NCBI GenBank assembly: GCA_947623455.1 | Contig: OX392527.1 | Coordinates: forward strand, 12,210,001-12,274,000 | Reading direction: 5' to 3' | DNA length: 64,000 bases | DNA from: Mimachlamys varia | Lineage: Eukaryota; Mollusca; Bivalvia; Pectinida; Pectinidae | Shown: in pieces, positions 47,376-58,540 of the stretch | How positions within the stretch are numbered: position 1 is the first letter of the stretch | Layout of the letters: the number at the start of each line of letters is the position of its first letter | Translations under genes and position numbers: made by a program | Notes under the pieces: model-generated | The model's database searches: none | What the model was told of the DNA's origin: nothing | The model's input: the letters and a program-made list of their open reading frames with translations, nothing else

Positions 47376-50300
47376 GTAAGATACCATTGATACAGGTGAA
47401 AGGTAGTCAGGTAAGATACCATTGATACAGGTGTAAAGAAGTCAGGTAAGATACCATTGATACAGGTGTAAAGAAGTCAGGTAAGATACCATTGATACAG
47501 GAGTAAGGATGTCAGGTAAGATACCATTGATACAGGAGTAAGGAAGTCAGGTAAGATACCATTGATACAGGTGTAAGGAAGTCAGGTAAGATACCATTGA
47601 TACAGGTGTAAGGAAGTCAGGTAAGATACCATTGATACAGGAGTAAGGATGTCAGGTAAGATACCATTGATACAGGAGTAAGGAAGTCAGGTAAGATACC
47701 ATTGATACAGGTGTAAGGAAGTCAGGTAAGATACCATTGATACAGGTGTAAGGAAGTCAGGTAAGATACTATTGATACAGGTGTAAGGACATCAGGTAAG
47801 ATACCATTGATACAGGTGTAAGGAAGTCAGGTAAGATACTATTGATACAGGTGTAAGAAAGTCAGGTAAGATACCATTGATACAGGTGTAAAGAAGTCAG
47901 GTAAGATACCATTGATACAGGAGTAAGGATGTCAGGTAAGGTACCATTGATACAGGAGTAAGGATGTCAGGTAAGATACCATTGATACAGGAGTAAGGAT
48001 GTCAGGTAAGATACCATTGATACAGGTGTAAGGATGTCAGGTAAGATACCATTGATACAGGTGTAAGGATGTCAGGTAAGATACCATTGATACAGGAGTA
48101 AGGATGTCAGGTAAGATACCATTGATACAGGTGTAAGGATGTCAGGTAAGATACCATTGATACAGGTGTAAGGATGTCAGGTAAGATACCATTGATACAA
48201 GTGTAAGGATGTCAGGTAAGATACCATTGATACATAAGTAAGGACATCAGGTAAGATACTATTGATACATAAGTAAGGACATCAGGTAAGTTACCATTGA
48301 TACAGGAGTAAGGATGTCAGGTAAGATACCATTGATACAGGAGTAAGGATGTCAGGTAAGGTACCATTGATACAGGTGTAAGGATGTCAGGTAAGATACC
48401 ATTGATACAGGAGTAAGGACGTCAGGTAAGGTACCATTGATACAGGAGTAAGGATGTCAGGTAAGATACCATTGATACAGGAGTAAGGACGTCAGGTAAG
48501 ATACCATTGATACAGGTGTAAGGATGTCAGGTAAGATACCATTGATACAGGTGTAAAGAAGTCAGGTAAGATACCATTGATACAGGTGTAAAGAAGTCAG
48601 GTAAGATACCATTGATACAGGTGTAAAGAAGTCAGGTAAGATACCATTGATACAGGAGTAAGGACGTCAGGTAAGATACCATTGATACAGGTGTAAAGAA
48701 GTCAGGTAAGATACCATTGATACAGGAGTAAGGACATCAGGTAAGATACCATTGATACAGGTGTAAGGATGTCAGGTAAGATACCATTGATACAGGTGTA
48801 AAGAAGTCAGGTAAGATACCATTGATACAGGAGTAAGGACGTCAGGTAAGATACCATTGATACAGGAGTAAGGATGTCAGGTAAGGTACCATTGATACAG
48901 GAGTAAGGATGTCAGGTAAGATACCATTGATACAGGAGTAAGGACGTCAGGTAAGATACCATTGATACAGGAGTAAGGATGTCAGGTAAGATACCATTGA
49001 TACAGGAGTAAGGACGTCAGGTAAGATACCATTGATACAGGAGTAAGGATGTCAGGTAAGATACCATTGATACAGGAGTAAGGATGTCAGGTAAGATACC
49101 ATTGATACAGGTGTAAAGAAGTCAGGTAAGATACCATTGATACAGGTGTAAAGAAGTCAGGTAAGATACCATTGATACAGGAGTAAGGATGTCAGGTAAG
49201 ATACCATTGATACAGGTGTAAAGAAGTCAGGTAAGATACCATTGATACAGGAGTAAGGACGTCAGGTAAGATACCATTGATACAGGAGTAAGGATGTCAG
49301 GTAAGATACCATTGATACAGAAGTAAGGATGTCAGGTAAGATACCATTGATACAGGTGTAAGGAAGTCAGGTAAGATACCATTGATACAGGTGTAAGGAC
49401 GTCAGGTAAGATACCATTGATACAGGAGTAAGGATGTCAGGTAAGGTACCATTGATACAGGTGTAAAGAAGTCAGGTAAGATACCATTGATACAGGAGTA
49501 AGGATGTCAGGTAAGGTACCATTGATACAGGTGTAAAGAAGTCAGGTAAGATACCATTGATACAGGTGTAAGGATGTCAGGTAAGATACCATTGATACAG
49601 GTGTAAGGATGTCAGGTAAGATACCATTGATACAGGTGTAAGGATGTCAGGTAAGATACCATTGATACAGGTGTAAGGATGTCAGGTAAGATACCATTGA
49701 TACAGGTGTAAGGTAAACAGCAAGATGTATTGAAGGTACATGTAACCACCGGCAGGGACAGTCTAAAGCTGTATCAATGGGGATGACAGGTGGAGACAGG
49801 AACAGTCTTAAATTGTATCAATAGGGATGACAGGTAGTGACAGGAACAGTCTTAAACTGTATCAATGGGGATGACGGGTAGAGACAGGAACAGTCTTAAA
49901 CTGTATCAATAGGGATGACAGGTAGAGACAGGAACAGTCTTAAACTGTATCAATAGGGATGACAAGTGGAGACAGGAACAGTCTTAAACTGTATCAATAG
50001 GGATGACAGGTGGAGACAGGAACAGTCTTAAACTGTATCAATAGGGATGACAGGTGGAGACAGGAACAGTCTTAAACTGTATCAATAGGGATGACAGGTA
50101 GTGACAGGAACAGTCTTAAACTGTATCAATAGGGATTACATGTGGAGACAGGAACAGTCTTAAACTGTATCAATAGGGATGACAGGTAGAGACAGGAACA
50201 GTCTTAAACTGTATCAATAGGGATGACAGGTAGAGACAGGAACAGTCTTAAACTGTATCAATAGGGATGACCGGTAGTGACTGGAACAGTCTTAAACTGT

Positions 50301-53300
50301 ATCAATGGGGATGCCAGGTAGAGACAGGAACAGTCTTAAACTGTATCAATAGGGATGACAGGTAGAGACAGGAACAGTCTAAAGCTGTATCAATGGGGAT
50401 GACAGGTGGAGACTGGAACAGTCTAAAGCTGTATCAATAGGGATGACAGGTAGAGACTTAAACAGTCTTAAACTGTATCAATAGGGATGACAGGTAGAGA
50501 CAGGAACAGTCTTAAACTGTATCAATAGGGATGACAGGTAGAGACAGGAACAGTCTAAAGCTGTATCAATATGGATGACAGGTAGAGACAGGAACAGTCT
50601 TAAACTGTATCAATAGGGATGACAGGTAGTGACTGGAACAGTCTTAAACTGTATCAATATGGATGACAGGTAGAGACAGGAACAGTCTTAAACTGTATCA
50701 ATAGGGATGACAGGTGGAGACAGGAACAGTCTTAAACTGTATCAATAGGAATGACAGGTAGAGACAGGAACAGTCTTAAACTGTATCAATAGGGATGACA
50801 GGTGGAGACAGGAACAGTCTTAAACTGTATCAATAGGGATGACAGGTAGTGACAGGAACAGTCTAAAGCTGTATCAATAGGGATGACAGGTAGAGACAGG
50901 AACAGTCTAAAGCTGTATCAAAAGGGATGCCAGGTAGAGACAGGAACAGTCTAAAGCTGTATCAATAGGGATGACAGGTAGAGACAGGAACAGTCTTAAA
51001 CTGTATCAATAGGAATGACAGGTAGAGACAGGAACAGTCTTAAACTGTATCAATAGGGATGACAGGTAGAGACAGGAACAGTCTAAAGCTGTATCAATGG
51101 GGATGACAGGTGGAGACAGGAACAGTCTAAAGCTGTATCAATAGGGATGACAGGTAGAGACAGGAACAGTCTTAAACTGTATCAATAGGGATGACAGGTA
51201 GAGACAGGAACAGTCTTAAACTGTATCAATAGGGATGACAGGTAGAGACAGGAACAGTCTAAAGCTGTATCAATAGGGATGACAGGTAGTGACAGGAACA
51301 GTCTTAAACTGTATCAATAGGGATGACAGGTAGAGACAGGAACAATCTAAAGCTGTATCAATAGGGATGACAGGTAGAGACAGGAACAGTCTTAAACTGT
51401 ATCAGTAGGGATGACAGGTAGAGACAGGAACAGTCTGAAACTGTATCAATAGGGATGACAGGTAGAGACAGGAACAGTCTTAAACTGTATCAATAGGGAT
51501 GCCAGGTAGAGACAGGAGCAGTCTTAAACTGTATCAATAGGGATGCCAGGTAGAGACAGGAACAGTCTTAAACTGTATCAATAGGGATACCAGGTAGAGA
51601 CAGGAACAGTCTTAAACTGTATCAATAGGGATGCCAGGTAGAGACAGGAACAGTCTTAAACTGTATCAATAGGGATGACAGGTAGAGACAGGAACAGTCT
51701 TAAACTGTATCAATAGGGATGACAGGTGGAGACAGGAACAGTCTTAAACTGTATCAATAGGGATGACAGGTGGAGACAGGAACAGTCTTAAACTGTATCA
51801 ATAGGGATGACAGGTAGAGACAGGAACAGTCTTAAACTGTATCAATAGGGATGACAGGTGGAGACAGGAACAGTCTTAAACTGTATCAATATGGATGACA
51901 GGTAAAGTTTAATGCTTTATCAATTAGAATCACAGGTATAAGTGACAAAAATTTTTAGAATTCAAAATATTATTGAGTTTGGGTTGAATCTGCGTGTAAG
52001 CATTAAGAAAGGGTATTTCACTTTGAGTCATTTAGACAACATGTACAGATCACGAGGGCGTGTAACACAGATATCACAGACTGGAAATTACATGGTATGA
52101 CAGGTAATCTACTTATGGGTGATGAGAAATGTATGCACAATAAATCAATTAACTTGGTGTTATATAATAAAGGTTTGTTTGCTGGTGTACTTTTACCAGA
52201 CAGGATTAAGGAGGGCAGGGTGTGTTGTTTTGAGAATGTATTGCATTAGATATAGTCTTGGTTAATTGGATAGCCTCTAGAGTAATATTCCAGAGTTATC
52301 AGAGAAAAAAATATCAGAAAAGATATGTCACTCAGCAATACCCATATCTATATGATACTCTCACTCCATTCTCTGTGCTTTCCTGCCTTCACTTTTCTTT
52401 TTGTTGCTTTGAATTTTTTCTTGCTGGTAAATGTAAGTAGGTACATAAATACATAAAACTAACCATTAAAGGTAGTGGAACCATATAGGTCAATATTAAC
52501 ATACTTAACTAAAATCTAAAATCCAGTACACTAATGTTCAGAATGAGGTCATAGTTCAAGGAATTGAACACAAAGTCAGGGTCACTTACTATAAATAGAA
52601 ATCTGTTATCACTCCATTGTTTTACTGCTGATTTGAGAAACTTGTTTGGTTTTGCCAATGATATATATATAATTTTGTTGAAAAAGAACATCTTCCATAT
52701 TGTGACAAAATCTCACTTTTGGCATTGGTCAATCAAATCTGCTACTTTCTATTCACTTCATGTAAAGATCATAGATTGTGTGATTCTGTTTCCTGAGAAA
52801 CAGCTGAAGGAACATTAGAATTAGGGGTTATTTTGGTAACATAAAAGGCTGAGAAAAGTTTTCAGTTTTATTATATAGCATATTATTGTTTCAGATGATT
52901 ATGTACAAGAATGGTGTCTCACAGGGGATAGCGTTTGAGGATGTATATGAGGGCTGGTACTATCCCTGTATATCCCTGTATAAAAATACTAAGGTGAGTA
53001 CCGCAGGCAGTAGTCAGACAGATAGAAAATAGACTGCGTTTAAACCTGGAAGTTAAAGATAGGTATATTTGGAGGAGATATTAAATGGGGCTCTGTCTGT
53101 CTGTGTGAGGAGTTTTCCAGACTACAACTTGAGAAAACTTTATACACATCAGGCTACTGCCATATTTGTAGCTTTTGTTATTAGCACTTATTTTTGTGGT
53201 TTTTGTTTTATGCGAGATTTCATTTTTTAGTGTATTCTCTATTACATTGACAGCAATGTCAAAAATACAAAATTATAATCTTTTACAGGCTGCAACTTGT

Positions 53301-56300
53301 CTGTGAGAGACACACCATATACTGGGCCAGTTATGAATCGAGATGAAGGGGCTCATAGACTCTCACACATGTTGACCAAGTCTTAAACAAAGCATAGTTG
53401 AATCAAGCCCTTTCATTATACATAACAGTTAATCATGCATTCACTTCTACCATAACCAAATCAACATTGTGTACAAATCGCACACATTTTACACCTTTGT
53501 GTACAACTACTACACAGTTTACACCTTTGTGTACAACACGTACACAGTTTACACCTTTGTGTACAACACGTACACAGTTTACACCTTTGTGTACAACACA
53601 AACAGTTTACACCTTTGTGTACAACTCCTACACAGTTTACACCTTTGTGTACAACACGTACACTGTTTACACCTTTGTGTACAACACGTACACAGTTTAC
53701 ACCTTTGTGTACAACTGCTACACAGTTTACACCTTTGTGAACAACTCGTACACAGTTTACACCTTTGTGTACAACTCGTACACAGTTTACACCTTTGTGT
53801 ACAACACATACACAGTTTACACCTTTGTGTACAACACATACACAGTTTACACCTTTGTGTACAACTCGTACACAGTTTACACCTTTGTGTACAACACGTA
53901 CACAGTTTACACCTTTGTGTACAACTCGTACACAGTTTACACCTTTGTGTACAACTCGTACACAGTTTACACCTTTGTGTATAACACATACACAGTTTAC
54001 ACCTTTGTGTACAACTCGTACACAGTTTACACCTTTGTGCACAACACATACACCGTTTACACCTTTGTGTACAACACATATACAGTTTACACCTTTGTGT
54101 ACAACACGTACACAGTTTACACCTTTGAGTACAACACGTACACAGTTTACACCTTTGTGTACAACACATACACAGTTTACACCTTTGTGTACAACTACTA
54201 CACAGTTTACACCTTCGTGTACAACACGTACACAGTTTACACCTTTGTGTACAACACATACACAGTTTACACCTTTGTGTACAACACATACACAGTTTAC
54301 ACCTTTGTGTACAACACGTACACAGTTTACACCTTTGTGTACAACACATACACAGTTTACACCTTCGTGTACAACACTTACACAGTTTACACCTTTGTGT
54401 ACAACACATACACAGTTTACACCTTCGTGTACAACTCCTACACAGTTTACACCTTTGTGTACAACACATACACAGTTTACACCTTTGTGTACAACACATA
54501 CACAGTTTACACCTTTGTGTACAACACGTACAGAGTTTACACCTTTGTGTACAACACGTACACAATTTACACTTTTGTGTACAACACATACACAGTTTAC
54601 ACTTTTGTGTACAACTCGTACACAGTTTACACCTTTGTGTACAACACATACACAGTTTACACCTTTGTGTACAACACATACACAGTTTACACCTTTGTGT
54701 ACAACACGTACAGAGTTTACACCTTTGTGTACAACACGTACACAGTTTACACTTTTGTGTACAACACATACACAGTTTACACTTTTGTGTACAATTCGTA
54801 CACAGTTTACACCTTTGTGTACAACACATACACAGTTTACACCTTTGTGTACAACTCGTACACAGTTTACACCTTTGTGTACAACTCGTACACAGTTTAC
54901 ACCTTTGTGTACAACTCGTACACAGTTTACACCTTTGTGTACAACACATACACAGTTTACACCTTTGTGTACAACTACTACACAGTTTACACCTTTGTGT
55001 ACAACACGTACACAGTTTACACCTTTGTGTACAACACATACACAGTTTACACCTTTGTGTACAACTACTACACAGTTTACACCTTCGTGTACAACTCGTA
55101 CACAGTTTACACCTTTGTGTACAACACATACACAGTTTACACCTTTGTGTACAACACGTACACAGTTTACACCTTTGTGTACAACACGTACACAGTTTAC
55201 ACCTTTGTGTACAACACATACACAGTTTACACCTTTGTGTACAACACGTACACAGTTTACACGTTTGTGTACAACACATACACAGTTTACACCTTCGTGT
55301 ACAACACGTACACAGTTTACACCTTTGTGTACAACACATACACAGTTTACACCTTCGTGTACAACTCGTACACAGTTTACACCTTTGTGTACAACACATA
55401 CACAGTTTACACCTTTGTGTACAACACATACACAGTTTACACCTTTGTGTACAACACGTACAGAGTTTACACCTTTGTGTACAACATGTACACAGTTTAC
55501 ACTTTTGTGTACAACACATACACAGTTTACACCTTTGTGTACAACTCGTACACAGTTTACACCTTTGTGTACAACACATACACAGTTTACACCTTTGTGT
55601 ACAACTCGTACACAGTTTACACCTTTGTGTACAACTCGTACACAGTTTACACCTTTGTGTACAACTCGTACACAGTTTACACCTTTGTGTACAACACATA
55701 CACAGTTTACACCTTTGTGTACAACACAAACACAGTTTACACCTTTGTGTACAACTCGTACACAGTTTACACCTTTGTGTACAACTACTACACAGTTTAC
55801 ACCTTTGTGTACAACACGTACACAGTTTACACCTTTGTGTACAACACAAACACAGTTTACACCTTTGTGTACAACTCGTACACAGTTAACACCTTTGTGT
55901 ACAACTCCTACACAGTTTACACCTTTGTGCACAACACATACACCGTTTACACCTTTGTGTACAACACATATACAGTTTACACCTTTGTGTACAACACGTA
56001 CACAGTTTACACCTTTGTGTACAACACGTACACAGTTTACACCTTTGAGTACAACATGTACACAGTTTACACCTTTGAGTACAACACGTACACAGTTTAC
56101 ACCTTTGAGTACAACTCGTACACAGTTTACACCTTTGTGTACAACATGTACACAGTTTACACCTTTGAGTACAACACGTACACAGTTTACACCTTTGAGT
56201 ACAACTCGTACACAGTTTACACCTTTGTGTACAACATGTACACAGTTTACACCTTTGTGTACAACACGTACACAGTTTACACCTTTGTGTACAACACGTA

Positions 56301-57755
56301 CATAGTTTACACCTTTGTGTACAACTCGTACACAGTTTACACCTTTGTGTACAACACGTACACAGTTTACACCTTTGTGTACAACACGTACACAGTTTAC
56401 ACCTTTGTGTACAACACGTGCACAGTTTACACCTTTGTGTACAACACGTACACAGTTTACACCTTTGTGTACAACACGTACACAGTTTACACCTTTGTGT
56501 ACAACACGTACACAGTTTACACCTTTGTGTACAACACATACAGTTTACACCTTTGTGTACAACATGTACACAGTTTACACCTTTGTGTACAACACATACA
56601 CAGTTAACACCTTTGTGTACATATGCTTTACTGGTCAGTTTTGTAATGAAGATGACAGAGTACATACAGTACCAGACAGATCATCAAATTTTTTGTATAT
56701 ATACACACACGTTTTGGTTGTGCCACATGAAGCTTTACACAAACCATAATTAACAATCTGAAGATGTTTAGAAATATTGTTGTAATGTATTTCTTGTTTT
56801 CAAGGTGACGGTTAATTTTGGACCAGATTTTAAGTATGCCCCACAGGGCCTGAAGGGCTTTAGACCTGTAAGTATCTCATTTAATATTCTACTTATTGTT
56901 TATAACATTACATATATTTTGTTTAAAGGTGAACTTGTCTTTTAAGGTTTCTTTAGTACATTTCTACCTGTATCCCTGTTCCACTAATCTTGTTTGGAAA
57001 CATTTTAACTTATTAGGTAATACAGAGTGGGATTGAGTGTGGGGTTGAAAGGTCAACTACAAAGGTCACTGTTGCTAAAACTAGATATTTTTCGTCAAAT
57101 TTTGGTTCCAGATGATAACATCAGAAATGATTGATGGATTTGGTTGAAACTTCATGAAATGTTAGCTTATGAGGTAATACAGAGTGGGATTGAGTTTAGG
57201 GTTGAAAGTTCAGCTACAAAGGTCTCTGTTCCTAAAAATAGACTTGTATCACCATATTTTGGCTTCCAGATGATAACTTGTGATAGGGTTGACTGAATGT
57301 AACTTAATGCAATCAAATATTATCAGAAAATATATAGGGTGGGATTGAGTTAGGTTTCAAAAGGTCAACTGTAAAGGTCACTTACTAGAATAGACATTTA
57401 TCACCATTTTTAGGGCTCTACATCAAAAATGTGGGAAGCAAAATGTGTCAGAATAACACCAGTAGTAATCTGACCAATGTTCAAGGCAATTGTGTCAAAA
57501 GGTCAAGGTCATTTTCTGCATCTTTTTATGGGTATACTGATAATGTAACAAGAATGGTTAAATTTACCGTTTTCCTTCTATAAAGAGGAAATAAACAAAA
57601 AACAAATAGCCCTTAATTACTATCTTTGAAAACTGAAATATTAACGCTAATTTGTGTTTCAGATGTCCGATGCAGCATCCCAGACCATGATAGAATACGC
57701 TCTCGCCGATATTTTGTACCATGTGGAAAATGAAGGCAAACTCCCAGAGTTTTGA
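47283..57755 (+). CDS. ASH2L: ASH2L, C-terminal four coding exons (SPRY end and DPY-30-binding helix)
   Basis: Joining 47283-47375, 52895-52993, 56805-56867 and 57663-57755 gives 115 residues and a TGA stop. All introns are phase 0 with GT-AG borders. The order KFKSHLYYEEKDYV, MYKNGVSQGIAFEDVYEG, VTVNFGPDFKYAP and [13 protein letters not shown] matches the vertebrate ASH2L C-terminus ([47 protein letters not shown]). ASH2L is a nuclear subunit of MLL/SET1 (COMPASS-like) complexes. With RbBP5, WDR5 and DPY-30 it stimulates H3K4 methylation. The SPRY domain contacts RbBP5, and the final amphipathic helix binds the DPY-30 dimer. The N-terminal winged-helix/PHD part and most of the SPRY domain are not in the exons I can find, so the gene must start upstream, possibly left of the giant array or outside the window. 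The two larger visible introns are mostly minisatellite DNA. Confidence 0.93.
47371..49715. repeat. 35-bp minisatellite seeded on the ASH2L splice donor
   Basis: The landmark GTCAGGTAAG occurs at 47371 (the real exon-intron border) and last at 49681. That is 2310 bp, exactly 66 steps of 35 bp: 67 copies with no net indel. Every unit keeps CAGGTAAG or CAGGTAAGG; substitutions are confined to a few positions (GAAGTCAG/GATGTCAG/GACGTCAG/GACATCAG, GGTG/GGAG, AAGG/AAAG). Each unit also holds ATTGATACAGG, an acceptor-like CAG. The array continues directly into the 44-bp array. Confidence 0.98.
49745..51905. repeat. 44-bp minisatellite in the same ASH2L intron
   Basis: About 49 units with 44-bp spacing, containing GATGACAGGTAGAGACAGGA and ACAGTCTTAAACTGTATCAA. 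A TCTTAAACTG/TCTAAAGCTG dimorphism and TAGAGA/TGGAGA/TAGTGA variants are shuffled along the array. It follows the 35-bp array after about 30 bp and fills most of the rest of the intron. Confidence 0.97.
51906..52894. other. 3' part of the ASH2L intron
   Basis: Unique AT-rich sequence ending in the acceptor TATTATTGTTTCAG. Open stretches at 52258-52440 and 52564-52818 show no coding character. Confidence 0.6.
52895..52993 (+). CDS. ASH2L: ASH2L exon encoding MIMYKNGVSQGIAFEDVYEG...
   Basis: Thirty-three codons between TTGTTTCAG and AAG|GTGAGT. They align with the human [18 protein letters not shown]...ISLYK region, a conserved SPRY strand-loop-strand. The final part reads WYYPCISLYKNTK. The exon includes a short internal near-duplication, TATCCCTGTATATCCCTGTA. 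Confidence 0.94.
52994..53490. other. 5' part of the second visible ASH2L intron
   Basis: Unique AT-rich sequence between the GTGAGT donor and the 30-bp array. Confidence 0.6.
53491..56620. repeat. 30-bp minisatellite with a hairpin in each unit
   Basis: About 105 units containing ACACCTTTGTGTACAAC and ACGTACACAGTTT. From 53609 to 56519 all 97 steps are exactly 30 bp. Two 28-bp units flank this block. Units have inverted arms TGTGTAC/GTACACA around AACAC. Because 30 is a multiple of three and units lack stops in most frames, open frames of up to 1069 codons occur on both strands at once. That argues against coding, as does the location between ASH2L exons. Confidence 0.98.
56805..56867 (+). 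CDS. ASH2L: ASH2L exon encoding VTVNFGPDFKYAPQ...
   Basis: Twenty-one codons between TTTTCAAG and CCT|GTAAGT. They align with human [20 protein letters not shown], the last SPRY strand and the linker to the C-terminal helix. Phase 0 on both sides. Confidence 0.93.
57016..57420. repeat. Three degenerate 155-bp tandem units in the last ASH2L intron
   Basis: Copies start near 57016, 57172 and 57326, each with GGTGGGATTGAG or GAGTGGGATTGAG, AAAGGTCA and TATCACCAT-type blocks. The similarity is weak enough to indicate an old duplication or a dispersed repeat. Confidence 0.75.
57663..57755 (+). CDS. ASH2L: Terminal ASH2L exon: DPY-30-binding helix and stop
   Basis: Acceptor TTTGTGTTTCAG, then 30 codons and TGA. 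[20 protein letters not shown] aligns with human [30 protein letters not shown] is the amphipathic helix known in this family to bind DPY-30. The tail after the helix (NEGKLPEF) differs from the vertebrate GRRSPPWEP ending. Confidence 0.94.
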   Translation: [30 protein letters not shown]

Positions 57756-57765
57756 AGAACATTGT

Positions 57766-57771
57766 AATAAA
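57766..57771 (+). terminator. ASH2L: ASH2L poly(A) signal candidate AATAAA
   Basis: AATAAA lies 11 nt after the ASH2L stop codon, which would give a very short 3' UTR. A second AATAAA at 58108-58113 is the alternative and would give a more usual UTR of about 370 nt. Confidence 0.4.
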
Positions 57772-58540
57772 ATGGAACACAGAAGACTTAATTACTTCAC
57801 AGAAGTGTAAAAATGTGTGTGCTTCCTTGACAGAGTGACAGATCGTTAGAAGCTGAACTGAGCTAAAATCTTTCAAAAATCTATTATAAAGTTTAAATTG
57901 AATGTGCAATACTCATCATCACTCTGGTTCATAATGTATCAGAACAGTCACCTTCTAGGGGAAATAACTGCATCCCCAGAATAGCCAACCACTATCTGTT
58001 AACTGGACATAGTGTACATACATGTACACATATTTGTTGTTGCAGAATTCATATTCATACAGTAACCCATGGTTTTGTTGTGCTGTTATCATTTACATAC
58101 AATGTACAATAAAGGTAAATCAGATTTACAAACATTTCTCCAGGTTTCCATGGTGCTGTTCTGTTCGTGTTATCTGTAGTGATAATTACATTGAGGTTAA
58201 AGTACTGGAGATGGAGACTTTTCCTATTTCAGTATATCTTTCTCAGAGATATGTTCCTGGGGGGGGGGGGGGGGGGGGGGGGGGGACAAAACATCCCCTG
58301 TCTGATGGAGACAGTAGTCAGCATTACTTGCTTTTTATGACATTATTTTATTCTTTTGGTACTGTCATGTTGACTCTTGTATCAGACATTTTATGTATGT
58401 ATAATGTTCACCAATGAAATACCTGTAGGTCCTTCTGTATCAAATATACATACTCTACACATGCTAACTTTGTATATGAGTATCTCCAGTGATAGAGGAA
58501 TATCACAAACTGGAGTCGATTGTCATAACCTGTCCATACA
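57772..58540. other. ASH2L 3' flank with long G homopolymer
   Basis: Unique AT-rich DNA, probably including the 3' UTR. A run of about 27 G occurs at 58259-58285. No gene seen. Confidence 0.6.

Noticed and set aside
47366..49715. CRISPR array
   Set aside because: Head-to-tail repeats without unique spacers in a eukaryotic intron.
53398..56607. 1069-codon open frame as a repetitive secreted or structural protein
   Set aside because: It lies between two ASH2L exons. Comparable open frames exist on both strands and in other frames, and unit changes are as often replacing as silent by eye.
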